A DNA stretch of 40,079 bases from Bacteroidales bacterium (GTDB lineage: Bacteria > Bacteroidota > Bacteroidia > Bacteroidales > UBA932). The DNA is taken from contig JAEETO010000012.1 in the NCBI GenBank assembly GCA_016290385.1, positions 1 through 40,079 of the forward strand, given 5' to 3'. The notes under the pieces were generated by a model, which was not told where the DNA came from, ran no database searches, and worked only from the letters and a program-made list of their open reading frames with translations. The translations under genes and the position numbers were made by a program. Shown here piece by piece: positions 23,232 through 31,481 of the stretch (position 1 is the first letter of the stretch; each line of letters opens with the position of its first letter).

Positions 23232-25193
23232 TTACTGCAGGAACACGGCGGATGAATAGGCGCCCATCGCCACGGCTCCGTTGGAGACCGTCACCGTGCC
23301 GTTCGAGACGATCAGTTTGTCGGTCTTATAGTTGGTGAGTGGCAGCACCGGGCCTCCGGTTCCGAAGTTGTGGACAACCAGCACCGTCTGTCCCTCGTAG
23401 CTCATCTTCCAGACGGCCACGGCGCTGTTGGGGCTGGAAACCGCTTCGATCTGGCCTTGTGCCAGCGCTTTCCAGGCATTGCGGGCCTTGGCGAAGTTGC
23501 GGTAGACCCGCAGCACGGAGGCGTCGTTTTTCTCCTGGGCCTCCACGGAAATGTCGGCGGTGAGCATCGCATTGTCGACCTTGCCGTTCAGTGCGGCCGA
23601 AGGAACGCTGCCGTCACGCGTCCACTTGATGGGCGCACGGACATACTCGTCACCCTTGCCCTTGTTGCCCCAGTAGCCCAGCTCCTCGCCCTGATAAATA
23701 TAAGGCTTGCCCGGCGACGTGAGCAGCACGGCCGCCGCCAGCTTCTCCTTGGCCACGTCGCGTCCCAGGTCGTTGGCGGCCCGGTCCTCGTCGTGATTGG
23801 TAAGCTTGATGGCGTCGATGAAGTCAGTCCGGTATTTACGGAACTGGTCCTGGAAATAAATCACCGTCTGGGCGAAATCGTCGCCTTTGCCCTTGCCGAT
23901 GCGGTCCTTGAGCGTATACCAGTAATAGAAGTTGAAGTTGGAAGGCAGGCCTTCATAGTAGGGCGCCATCTTTTCGGCGTTGTCGCACCAGGCCTCGCCC
24001 ACCATGTAGAAATCGCCCTTGCCGCCTTTGGCTTTCCAGGTGCTGTTGCAGCGGTCGTACCACTGCTTGAGGAACGACACGTTGGCTGCCGTATTGTTCT
24101 GATAGATCCAGATCACGGCGTCGAGACGCAGGCCCGCGACGCCCATGTCGATCCATTTGTCGGCTGCCGCCGCCAGGTCCTTGAAGGTTTCCGACTCGGA
24201 AGCCTTGGCATACGGGCCGTAGTACAGGTCGGGCATGGAGGCATCGAAACTCGCGTAGTACTGGGAGGAGGAGCCTCCGAAGATGAGGTCACTGGCGGAA
24301 TCGCCCTTGACAAGGGTCTTGGGCTTGCCGAATTCGACCAGCTTGTCATTGGTACTGGCTCCCCACTTGTGATTGCCCCACTCTGTAGCGTCATCCTTCA
24401 CCAGGACCCCCCATTCGTTGTCGATGGCGAGCGTAATCTCATAGGTATTGTTCCCGGTCTTGTACATCCGGATGGCGTTGTTCTCGTAGATGAACCACTT
24501 GACCGAAGTATCCGTGTTCCCGCTCTGGGCGCTTCCGGTAGCCTGCGTGATGGTCAGCTTGGGCTGGGAAGGATTCGAGGTGTCGAGCTTGAAATGCAGC
24601 AGTCCTTTGTAGCCGAGGCTTCCGCTGGAAGCCGAACACCAGCCGCCCATTCCGCCGGTAATATAGTCACCGGTCGTATTGGGGAACACATAATAGTCGT
24701 GATACTTGCTGGAAGGATCGGCCAGGGCCAGCTTGAACCAGTCGTTGTCCTTGCCCGAGTGGTTGAGCACGAAATCGAGATAGATGTCGATATTCTTTGC
24801 TTTCGCCTTTGAAATCAGGTCTTTCAGGTCGGCTTCCGTGCCCAGCTTCGAACTCACGGAATAGTAGTCGTTCACGTTGTAGCCATGGTACGACATGGCC
24901 TCGTGGATGGGCGAGAGCCAAAGCGCCGTGGCGCCGATGCTGTCGAGGTAGTCGAGGTGCTGGGTAATGCCGCGGATGTCGCCCCAGCCGTCGCCGTCAC
25001 TGTCGGCGAAGCTGTAGACATTCAGCTGGTAGGTGATGCCGGATAGCTTGGTCTTCGAAGCCTGGTTCCTCCAGGATTCATCGGGGATATCAGGTACATC
25101 AGGGTCAATCGGGTCCGGATTGATGTGCGGGCAGCCCGTGAGCAGCAGCGTTGCAAACGCCAGTGCCAGTATCGAATAAACTCTTTTCATCAT
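23232..25193 (-). CDS. susG: SusG-like surface alpha-amylase (GH13) with internal CBM58-like insertion
   Basis: A 653-residue outer-membrane lipoprotein amylase (lipobox LLLTGC, Cys21) that cuts starch at the cell surface. The GH13 barrel starts at ~50 (LSGITYQLNVYSFADSDGDGWGD). The catalytic residues are D358 (GLRLDAV), E400 (MVGEAW) and D468 (LTNHDEDR). Between ~195 and ~310 a beta-rich insertion interrupts the B domain (LLHFKLDTSNPSQPKLTITQATG...NHKWGAS), at the place where SusG carries CBM58. The start is set at 25193 (MMKRV) or 25190, because the 16 upstream residues are not part of the signal peptide. A TATTTTTG promoter box ends six bases before the ATG. It is divergent from the next amylase operon. 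Confidence 0.9.
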   Translation of the reverse strand: MMKRVYSILALAFATLLLTGCPHINPDPIDPDVPDIPDESWRNQASKTKLSGITYQLNVYSFADSDGDGWGDIRGITQHLDYLDSIGATALWLSPIHEAMSYHGYNVNDYYSVSSKLGTEADLKDLISKAKAKNIDIYLDFVLNHSGKDNDWFKLALADPSSKYHDYYVFPNTTGDYITGGMGGWCSASSGSLGYKGLLHFKLDTSNPSQPKLTITQATGSAQSGNTDTSVKWFIYENNAIRMYKTGNNTYEITLAIDNEWGVLVKDDATEWGNHKWGASTNDKLVEFGKPKTLVKGDSASDLIFGGSSSQYYASFDASMPDLYYGPYAKASESETFKDLAAAADKWIDMGVAGLRLDAVIWIYQNNTAANVSFLKQWYDRCNSTWKAKGGKGDFYMVGEAWCDNAEKMAPYYEGLPSNFNFYYWYTLKDRIGKGKGDDFAQTVIYFQDQFRKYRTDFIDAIKLTNHDEDRAANDLGRDVAKEKLAAAVLLTSPGKPYIYQGEELGYWGNKGKGDEYVRAPIKWTRDGSVPSAALNGKVDNAMLTADISVEAQEKNDASVLRVYRNFAKARNAWKALAQGQIEAVSSPNSAVAVWKMSYEGQTVLVVHNFGTGGPVLPLTNYKTDKLIVSNGTVTVSNGAVAMGAYSSAVFLQ

Positions 25194-25199
25194 AACTTT

Positions 25200-25207
25200 C
25201 AAAAATA
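25200..25207 (-). promoter_or_regulatory. -7 promoter box of susG
   Basis: The minus strand reads TATTTTTG followed by AAAGTT and ATG. The same AAAGTT-ATG sequence follows the box of the divergent amylase gene at 25281, giving mirrored promoters. Confidence 0.55.
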
Positions 25208-25280
25208 CAAAAAAGTCTCTACTTTTCAAAATCGCTGGCAATCAGGGAGCAAAAAGCGTGCAAAGTTCGAAGTTTTTTCT

Positions 25281-25288
25281 TATCTTTG
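25281..25288 (+). promoter_or_regulatory. -7 promoter box of the amylase operon
   Basis: TATCTTTG followed by AAAGTT and the ATG at 25295. The six-base gap places the expected transcription start within a few bases of the start codon. Confidence 0.55.
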
Positions 25289-25294
25289 AAAGTT

Positions 25295-27337
25295 ATGCGT
25301 AAGATAATCCTGTTTCTGACAATAATGCTCGTGGCGGCGGGATGCGGCCACGTGAAGGTGACGCCTGCGCCTCAGTTCGACCAGGCGCCGCTGGCATCTC
25401 CCTGCCTGCTCGAACAGGCTTCCAATACCGTGATTCTGCGGGATTATTTCCCGAAACTGGTGGAAATGGATACGGTGGAAGTCACCGCGACGCCCGTTGA
25501 CCCGTGGCTCCGCTACCTGGAGATTACTTCGCAGGGGCAGAAGGCAGCTCTGGTGCTGAAGAACTGCCTGCCTGAAAAACGCCTGGGAACCGATCCTTCA
25601 AAGGCCCCGTTCATCACCACGGCGCCCGTACCTGGCAAGGATGACCGATTCTACATCTTGATCGACAACGGGGCGGACGACGTGCAGGTGCTCTGGCAGA
25701 ACACCCTGCTCGACAAGAAGCACGGCATCCGCGTGATCGGCCGCGACAAGCTCGAGATCACTGTTCCCGCCAATGCCGAAAAGATGGAACGCTCCTATAT
25801 ACGTGCCTACGCCGCCAATGCCGACGGCATCGGCAACGACATCCTCGTGCCACTCCATTACGGCAAGATCATACGCGGCACCGATGAGCTTAAGCGCACC
25901 GACAAGCATGCGCAGGTGCTCTATTCCCTGATGATCGACCGCTTCGTGAACGGCCGCAAGGACAATGACATGCCGCTCAACAGCAAGCTTGTCAACCCGA
26001 AAGTGGACTATTGGGGCGGCGATCTCCTCGGCGTGACGAAGACTCTGGAGAGCGGCTATTTCGACAAGCTGGGCGTGACCACCATCTGGCTGTCGCCCAT
26101 CACCCAGAATCCTTTCAGCGCCTGGGGCCAGATTCACGATCCCGAGACGAAATTCAGCGGCTATCACGGCTACTGGCCCTATTACGCCACGGCCGTGGAC
26201 GTGCGCTACGGCACAGAAGCCGAACTGCGCGAGCTGCTCGACAAGGCCCACGCGGACAACAAGAACGTGATCCTCGACTACGTGTCGAACCACATGCATA
26301 TCCAGAGCCCGACGCTGACCGCGCATCCCGACTGGACCACACCCTCCGACACGCCGGACGGCCGCCCGAACCGCCAGCTCTACGACGAATTCCGCTTGAC
26401 CACTTGGTTCGATGACCATATCCCCACGCTCGACCTGGAGCGGGCTGACATCTGCGCGCAGCTCACCGACTCCGCTCTTTACTGGGTGCAGCACTTCGAC
26501 TTCGACGGTTTCCGCCACGACGCCACCAAGCATGTTCCCGAGCAGTACTGGCGGATGCTGACCCGCAAGCTCCTGGACAGCCTTCCGGGCCGTACCTTCT
26601 ACCAGATCGGCGAGACCTACGGCTCGACTTCGCTCATCAACTCGTATGTGAAGCCCGGCATGCAGGACGCCCAGTTCGACTTCAACGTCTATGACACCTT
26701 TGTCTGGGCGACGACCGACAAGGAGAAGGGCTCGTTCGAGGGCCTTTCGAACCGCATCGCAGAAGACCTTTCGGTCTACGGCTCGCACCACCTGATGGGC
26801 AACATCACCGGCAACCACGACCGACCGCGCTACATCTGCAAGGTCACCGGCGACCTCCGTCCGGGCGAAGACGACAAGCTGGCCGGGTGGCACCGCGACA
26901 TCAAGGTGACCGACCCCGTCGGCTACGACTACCTGAAGATGCTCCACGCGATGAACTTCACGATTCCGGGCATCCCCTGCATCTATTACGGCGACGAATT
27001 CGGCCAGCCAGGCGCCAACGATCCGGACAACCGCCGCTGGATGCAGTTCGACGGCCTGACAAAGGACGAGCAGGAGACCCTCGAAGAGACGGAATTCCTG
27101 GCCCATCTGCACAATGCTTCGATGCCGCTGATCTATGGTGACTACAAGCTGCTGTACGCCGACAAGGATGTCCTGGCTTACAGCCGCAGCTACATGGGCG
27201 AGACCGTGGTGGTCGTCCTCAACAAGAGCCGGGAGCCCCGCAAGGTCGACATCACGCTGCCTTGCGGCCTGACCTGCGACGGGCAGAACCAGCTGACCGT
27301 GGAAGTAGCCCCGGTTTACTATGCAATCATCAAATAA
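25295..27337 (+). CDS. Lipoprotein alpha-amylase family enzyme (GH13) with extended N-terminal region
   Basis: A 680-residue lipoprotein (MRKIILFLTIMLVAAGC, Cys17). Residues ~20-205 form a beta-rich N-terminal region with no recognised motif; it may be two Ig- or CBM-like domains. The GH13 barrel begins at ~207 (QVLYSLMIDRFVNG). Catalytic residues are D409 (GFRHDAT), E440 (YQIGETYG) and D509 (ITGNHDRPR), with the family motif VILDYVSNHMHIQ. A C-terminal beta domain follows. The ATG at 25295 is chosen over a TTG at 25286 because the TTG lies inside the promoter box. It heads an operon with two more GH13 enzymes, nine bases before the next. Likely cuts alpha-1,4- or alpha-1,6-glucan at the envelope; exact specificity is unknown. 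Confidence 0.87.
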   Translation: MRKIILFLTIMLVAAGCGHVKVTPAPQFDQAPLASPCLLEQASNTVILRDYFPKLVEMDTVEVTATPVDPWLRYLEITSQGQKAALVLKNCLPEKRLGTDPSKAPFITTAPVPGKDDRFYILIDNGADDVQVLWQNTLLDKKHGIRVIGRDKLEITVPANAEKMERSYIRAYAANADGIGNDILVPLHYGKIIRGTDELKRTDKHAQVLYSLMIDRFVNGRKDNDMPLNSKLVNPKVDYWGGDLLGVTKTLESGYFDKLGVTTIWLSPITQNPFSAWGQIHDPETKFSGYHGYWPYYATAVDVRYGTEAELRELLDKAHADNKNVILDYVSNHMHIQSPTLTAHPDWTTPSDTPDGRPNRQLYDEFRLTTWFDDHIPTLDLERADICAQLTDSALYWVQHFDFDGFRHDATKHVPEQYWRMLTRKLLDSLPGRTFYQIGETYGSTSLINSYVKPGMQDAQFDFNVYDTFVWATTDKEKGSFEGLSNRIAEDLSVYGSHHLMGNITGNHDRPRYICKVTGDLRPGEDDKLAGWHRDIKVTDPVGYDYLKMLHAMNFTIPGIPCIYYGDEFGQPGANDPDNRRWMQFDGLTKDEQETLEETEFLAHLHNASMPLIYGDYKLLYADKDVLAYSRSYMGETVVVVLNKSREPRKVDITLPCGLTCDGQNQLTVEVAPVYYAIIK

Positions 27338-27346
27338 TCCGAACAT

Positions 27347-28720
27347 ATGAAAAAGATTCTGAGTTTCCTGCTCCTCCTCTTCTGCCTGGTGGCTTGCAAG
27401 AAGGCCGCCCCGGAGGTGAATGTGACCCATGTCATCCATCCTGAATGGGCGAAGAACGCCGTCATCTATCAAGTGAACGTGCGCCAGTTCTCCCCGGAAG
27501 GAACCTTTGCCGCCATCGAGCCGCAGCTTGACAGGCTTTCCGAACTGGGCGTCGACATACTCTGGCTGATGCCCATCCATCCGATCGGGGTGGAAGGCCG
27601 CAAGGGCACGCTCGGCAGCTATTACGCTGTCAAGGATTATTGTGCCGTGAACCCCGAGTTCGGCACGCTGGAAGACTTCGACCATTTCCTGGACGTCGCC
27701 CACGAAAAGGGCTTCAAGGTGATTCTCGACTGGGTGGCCAACCATACGGGCCGCGACCATGCCTGGACCCGGGAGCACCGCGACTGGTACTATCTGGATG
27801 CCGACGGCAATCTGGCTACGCAGTATGACTGGACCGACATCGCCCACCTGGATTATGTGAACCACCCCGAGGTCTATGATGCCATGGAAAAACAGATGCA
27901 GTTCTGGATCGACCGCGGCGTGGACGGTTTCCGCTGCGACGTGGCGAGCGAGGTACCCACGGACTTCTGGGACAAGGCTTTCGCCGATTTCCGCGCCCAG
28001 CGTCCCGAGGGCCTCTTCTTCCTGGCCGAGGCCGAGACGCCCGCCCTGCAGAAGGATGCGTTCGACGCCTATTATGCCTGGCGGCAGATGCACCTGTGGT
28101 ACGACCTGGCAGCCGGCAAGAATAACGCCAATGACCTGGCCGACTTCTATGTGAGCTATGCCGACAGCGTGGGAATGCCGGCCGGTACCCTGGCCATGAA
28201 CTTCGTGTCGAACCACGACCAGAACTCCTGGTCGGGCACCAACCTGGAGATGTTCGGCCCCACGCTCAAGCAGTTCACGGTCCTTACCTTCATGCTCCCC
28301 GGCATCCCGATGCTCTACAACGGTGACGAGATCTGCCTGCCCAAGCGCCTGCAATTCTTTGAGAAAGATCCCATCGACTGGACCCATGACCCGCTGGAGA
28401 TGACCAAGCTCTACAAGGAACTCATCGCCCTGCGTGACCAGCATGCCTGCCTCTGGGCGGCACCCTGGGGCGGCACCATGGCCGTGCTTCCGACCGACCA
28501 TCCCGAGCAGGTGTTCGCGTTCGAACGGGAAGAAGAGGGCGACATGTGCCTGGCCATGTTCAACTTCTCCGATGAGGTCGTGACCTTCAAGGTCTCGAAC
28601 CACCTGGTCACCACCGACAACGAGTTTACTTTGCCGGCCCACGGCTATCACATCATTTTCAGCGTCGGCGACTGTTTCGGCGACTGCGATGAAAGCGAAT
28701 TCGAAGACCATGAAGACTAA
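27347..28720 (+). CDS. Lipoprotein alpha-amylase family enzyme (GH13), compact form
   Basis: A 457-residue lipoprotein (MKKILSFLLLLFCLVAC, Cys17) consisting of little more than a GH13 barrel. WAKNAVIYQVNVRQFSPEGTFAAI opens the barrel, VILDWVANHTGRDHAW is conserved region I, D198 in GFRCDVA is the nucleophile, E228 in FLAEAE the acid/base, and D291 in FVSNHDQNSW the third carboxylate. A short C-terminal beta domain follows. It lacks the N-terminal and internal carbohydrate-binding domains of its neighbours, so it is likely a periplasm- or membrane-facing enzyme acting on short maltooligosaccharides (inference). Its end overlaps the start of the SusA-like gene by 11 bases, so the genes are coupled. 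Confidence 0.88.
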   Translation: MKKILSFLLLLFCLVACKKAAPEVNVTHVIHPEWAKNAVIYQVNVRQFSPEGTFAAIEPQLDRLSELGVDILWLMPIHPIGVEGRKGTLGSYYAVKDYCAVNPEFGTLEDFDHFLDVAHEKGFKVILDWVANHTGRDHAWTREHRDWYYLDADGNLATQYDWTDIAHLDYVNHPEVYDAMEKQMQFWIDRGVDGFRCDVASEVPTDFWDKAFADFRAQRPEGLFFLAEAETPALQKDAFDAYYAWRQMHLWYDLAAGKNNANDLADFYVSYADSVGMPAGTLAMNFVSNHDQNSWSGTNLEMFGPTLKQFTVLTFMLPGIPMLYNGDEICLPKRLQFFEKDPIDWTHDPLEMTKLYKELIALRDQHACLWAAPWGGTMAVLPTDHPEQVFAFEREEEGDMCLAMFNFSDEVVTFKVSNHLVTTDNEFTLPAHGYHIIFSVGDCFGDCDESEFEDHED

Positions 28721-30551
28721 AATCCTGCTGCTGATGGCAGCGCTGCTTTGCATGACGACGCTTCGCGCGGAAAAGATCGACAGGGTGGAGCCACCCTGCT
28801 GGTGGATCGGCATGGAGACGGATCTCCAGCTGATGATTCACGGCGACCGGATTGCCGGTTCCGCTGTTTCGGTGGATGCTTCCATCAAGGGCCTTTCTGT
28901 CGGCAAGGTCGTGTCGACCGACAACCCGAACTACCTGTTCGTGGAGGTGAAGGTCGGGAACCGGCTCGAGCCCGGCACCTATGGCTTCAATCTCGTGACG
29001 CCCGACGGCCGTCAGTTCAACTTCGACTATACCTTCTACAAGCGCCGTCAGGATTCGGCCAAAAGGGAATCGTTCGGCCCGTCCGACGCTATCTATCTGC
29101 TGATGCCCGACCGTTTCGCCAACGGCGACAAGTCGAACGACTCTTCGCCCGAAGCCGTGGAGAAAGCCAATCCGAAGAACCTGGGCGGCCGCCACGGCGG
29201 TGACATCCAGGGTATCATCGACCACCTCGATGACCTGGCCAGCCTGGGCGTGACCACCATCTGGCCCACCCCGCTGACCTTCGACAATGAGAAGACCTAT
29301 TCCTATCATGGCTATGCCTGCGCCGACTACTATCGCATCGATCCCCGCTACGGAACCAACGAACTGTACCGCAGTTTCGTGGAGAAGGCCCACGACAAGG
29401 GCCTGAAGGTCATCATGGACATGGTGCCGAACCATTGCGGCACGGCGCACTGGTGGATGGAGGACCTGCCCTCCGCTTCCTGGATCAACTATCCCGAGAA
29501 CCTGGAACGCGACGGCGACCGGCTCATCCGCACCAACGCCGCCATGTCGACCCACAGCGATCCCCATGCAGCTGAAGTGGACAAGCTGAGCTGCGTGAAG
29601 GGCTGGTTCGACACCACGATGCCCGACATGAACCTGGCCGATCCGCTCGTGCGTCACTATCTCGAGCAGATGGCTGTCTGGTGGGTGGAGTATGCGGACC
29701 TCGACGGCCTGCGGGTCGATACCTACCCGTATTCCGATAAAGCCGGCATCGCCGCCTGGACGAAGGCCATCCGCAACGAGTACAAGCATCTCAACATCGT
29801 GGGCGAGGTCTGGTTCGGTGACGTGGCTTCCTGCGCCTACTGGGAAGGCGTCCGGCAGAAAGACGGCTACAATTCGCAGCTGCCGTCTGTGATGGACTTC
29901 CCGCTGATGTTCGCGACCCTGAATGCCCTCACCAGCGACGGAACTTCCTGGGAACCGAGCATGGTCGGCATCTATAACTCCCTGGCGCTCGACCGTCTCT
30001 ATGACGATCCTTCCGACATCCTGGTGTTCGTCGGAAACCACGATACGCCGCGCCTGGCACACGAACTGGGCGGTGATCCCAAGAAGATCAAGATGGCCTA
30101 TGCCTTGCTGGCCACGATGCGCGGCGTGCCGCAGCTGTATTACGGCGACGAGTACGGCCTGCAGAGCGCTGACGGCACGGTCGGCCATTCGCAGGAGCGG
30201 GTGGACATGCCGTGGGGAAAATTCACGCGCAACCAGATCGAACTCCGCAAATATGTCTCCGACCTCTTCACCTGGCGCAAGACTTCCAAGGCGGTGGCAC
30301 AGGGCGACCTGGTCCATTTCCGTCCCGATGGCGCCAATGTCTATGTCTATTTCCGTACGGTGAAAGGGGAGTGCGTGATGACCATTCTCAACGGCGGGAA
30401 GAAAGATTATGTGGTCGACTGGCTCCATTTCTCGGAAATAACCGCTAAATTTGCGCAAAAAGGCAAGAATATCATGACCGGCGAGCGTTTCCGGCTGGGC
30501 GAGAAGATCGTCGTAGGGCCGGGTGAAGCCGCGATCCTTGAATTCAAATAA
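28710..30551 (+). CDS. susA: SusA-like periplasmic neopullulanase/cyclomaltodextrinase (GH13)
   Basis: A 613-residue exported enzyme that degrades imported maltooligosaccharides, pullulan fragments or cyclodextrins in the periplasm. The signal peptide (MKTKILLLMAALLCMTTLRA) lacks a lipobox cysteine at the cleavage site. Residues ~21-110 are the N-terminal cyclomaltodextrinase domain (DRVEPPCWWIGMETDLQLMIHG). The barrel contains DAIYLLMPDRFANGD, VIMDMVPNHCG, nucleophile D337 (GLRVDTY), E366 (VGEVWFG) and D445 (VGNHDTPR), and a C-terminal beta domain ends GPGEAAILEFK. Length and layout match SusA. The ATG at 28710 is preferred over 28689 because the signal peptide begins there. The nucleotidyltransferase gene starts 12 bases downstream. 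Confidence 0.88.
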   Translation: MKTKILLLMAALLCMTTLRAEKIDRVEPPCWWIGMETDLQLMIHGDRIAGSAVSVDASIKGLSVGKVVSTDNPNYLFVEVKVGNRLEPGTYGFNLVTPDGRQFNFDYTFYKRRQDSAKRESFGPSDAIYLLMPDRFANGDKSNDSSPEAVEKANPKNLGGRHGGDIQGIIDHLDDLASLGVTTIWPTPLTFDNEKTYSYHGYACADYYRIDPRYGTNELYRSFVEKAHDKGLKVIMDMVPNHCGTAHWWMEDLPSASWINYPENLERDGDRLIRTNAAMSTHSDPHAAEVDKLSCVKGWFDTTMPDMNLADPLVRHYLEQMAVWWVEYADLDGLRVDTYPYSDKAGIAAWTKAIRNEYKHLNIVGEVWFGDVASCAYWEGVRQKDGYNSQLPSVMDFPLMFATLNALTSDGTSWEPSMVGIYNSLALDRLYDDPSDILVFVGNHDTPRLAHELGGDPKKIKMAYALLATMRGVPQLYYGDEYGLQSADGTVGHSQERVDMPWGKFTRNQIELRKYVSDLFTWRKTSKAVAQGDLVHFRPDGANVYVYFRTVKGECVMTILNGGKKDYVVDWLHFSEITAKFAQKGKNIMTGERFRLGEKIVVGPGEAAILEFK

Positions 30552-30563
30552 AAACAGAAGATC

Positions 30564-31478
30564 GTGAAACCTACACTTTTAGTTCTGGCTGCCGGGATGG
30601 GTTCCCGCTACGGCTCCCTCAAACAGATGGACGGTCTCGGCCCGTGTGGTGAGGCCATTATCGACTACTCGATCTACGATGCCATCCAGGCCGGTTTCGG
30701 CAAGGTGGTCTTCGTCATCCGCCATTCTTTTGCCGACGCTTTCCAGCAGATTTTCTCCAAGGAGCGTTTCGGCGGGAAGATCGATGTGGAATTCGTGTAT
30801 CAGGAACTGGACTGCCTGCCGGAAGGCTTTACCGTGCCGGAAGGCCGTGAGAAACCCTGGGGCACGAACCACGCCATCATGATGGCCAAAGATGTCATCC
30901 ACGAGCCCTTTGCCGTCATCAACTCGGACGACTTCTACGGCCGCGAGGGCTTCGTCGCCATCGCAGATTTCCTGCGTGACGTCGAGGGCTGCCGGGGCAA
31001 ATATGCCCTGGTGGGCTACTATCTGAAGAATACGCTTTCGGAATTCGGCAGCGTGTCGCGCGGCGTCTGCGAGCTCGATGACAACGGCTGCCTCTCGACG
31101 GTTACGGAGCGCACCTCCATCCAGCGCAAGGCCGACGGAAAAGTGTATTATACGGATAAGACCGGGGATCATGAAGTCTCGGAAGACAGCCTGGTCTCCA
31201 TGAACTTCTGGGGCTTCACGCCCGACTATTTCGTCTGGTCCGAAGAGATGTTCAAGACCTTCCTGCGTTCCGAAGACGTGAAGACCAATCCCAAGGCAGA
31301 GTTCTTCATCCCGTATGTGGCCGACGTGCTGATCAAGCGTCACGACGCCTCCTTCAAGGTGCTGAACTGCGACGCCAAGTGGTTCGGCGTGACCTACAAG
31401 GAAGACCGCCCCTACGTGGTTGCAAAGATCGGCGAACTCATTGAGAAAGGAGTCTATCCGCGCAGCCTCTGGGGATAA
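30564..31478 (+). CDS. Sugar-phosphate nucleotidyltransferase-like protein
   Basis: A 304-residue cytoplasmic protein of the NTP_transferase fold, related to GlmU- and RmlA-type enzymes that activate sugar-1-phosphates. The N-terminus LLVLAAGMGSRYGSLKQMDGLGPCGEAIIDYSIYDAI has the nucleotide-binding GxGxR signature. HAIMMAKDVIHEPFAVINSDDFYG contains the metal-binding aspartates, and NFWGFTP is a usual substrate-site element. It starts with GTG, 12 bases after the SusA-like gene and three bases before a flippase-like gene. Which sugar it activates cannot be told; its position suggests co-expression with the amylase operon but not necessarily a role in starch breakdown. Confidence 0.82.
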   Translation: MKPTLLVLAAGMGSRYGSLKQMDGLGPCGEAIIDYSIYDAIQAGFGKVVFVIRHSFADAFQQIFSKERFGGKIDVEFVYQELDCLPEGFTVPEGREKPWGTNHAIMMAKDVIHEPFAVINSDDFYGREGFVAIADFLRDVEGCRGKYALVGYYLKNTLSEFGSVSRGVCELDDNGCLSTVTERTSIQRKADGKVYYTDKTGDHEVSEDSLVSMNFWGFTPDYFVWSEEMFKTFLRSEDVKTNPKAEFFIPYVADVLIKRHDASFKVLNCDAKWFGVTYKEDRPYVVAKIGELIEKGVYPRSLWG

Positions 31479-31481
31479 GCC

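Noticed and set aside
25598..28813. Open frame of about 1070 codons antisense to two GH13 genes
   Set aside because: It overlaps two amylases with intact catalytic motifs; composition is typical of a shadow frame.
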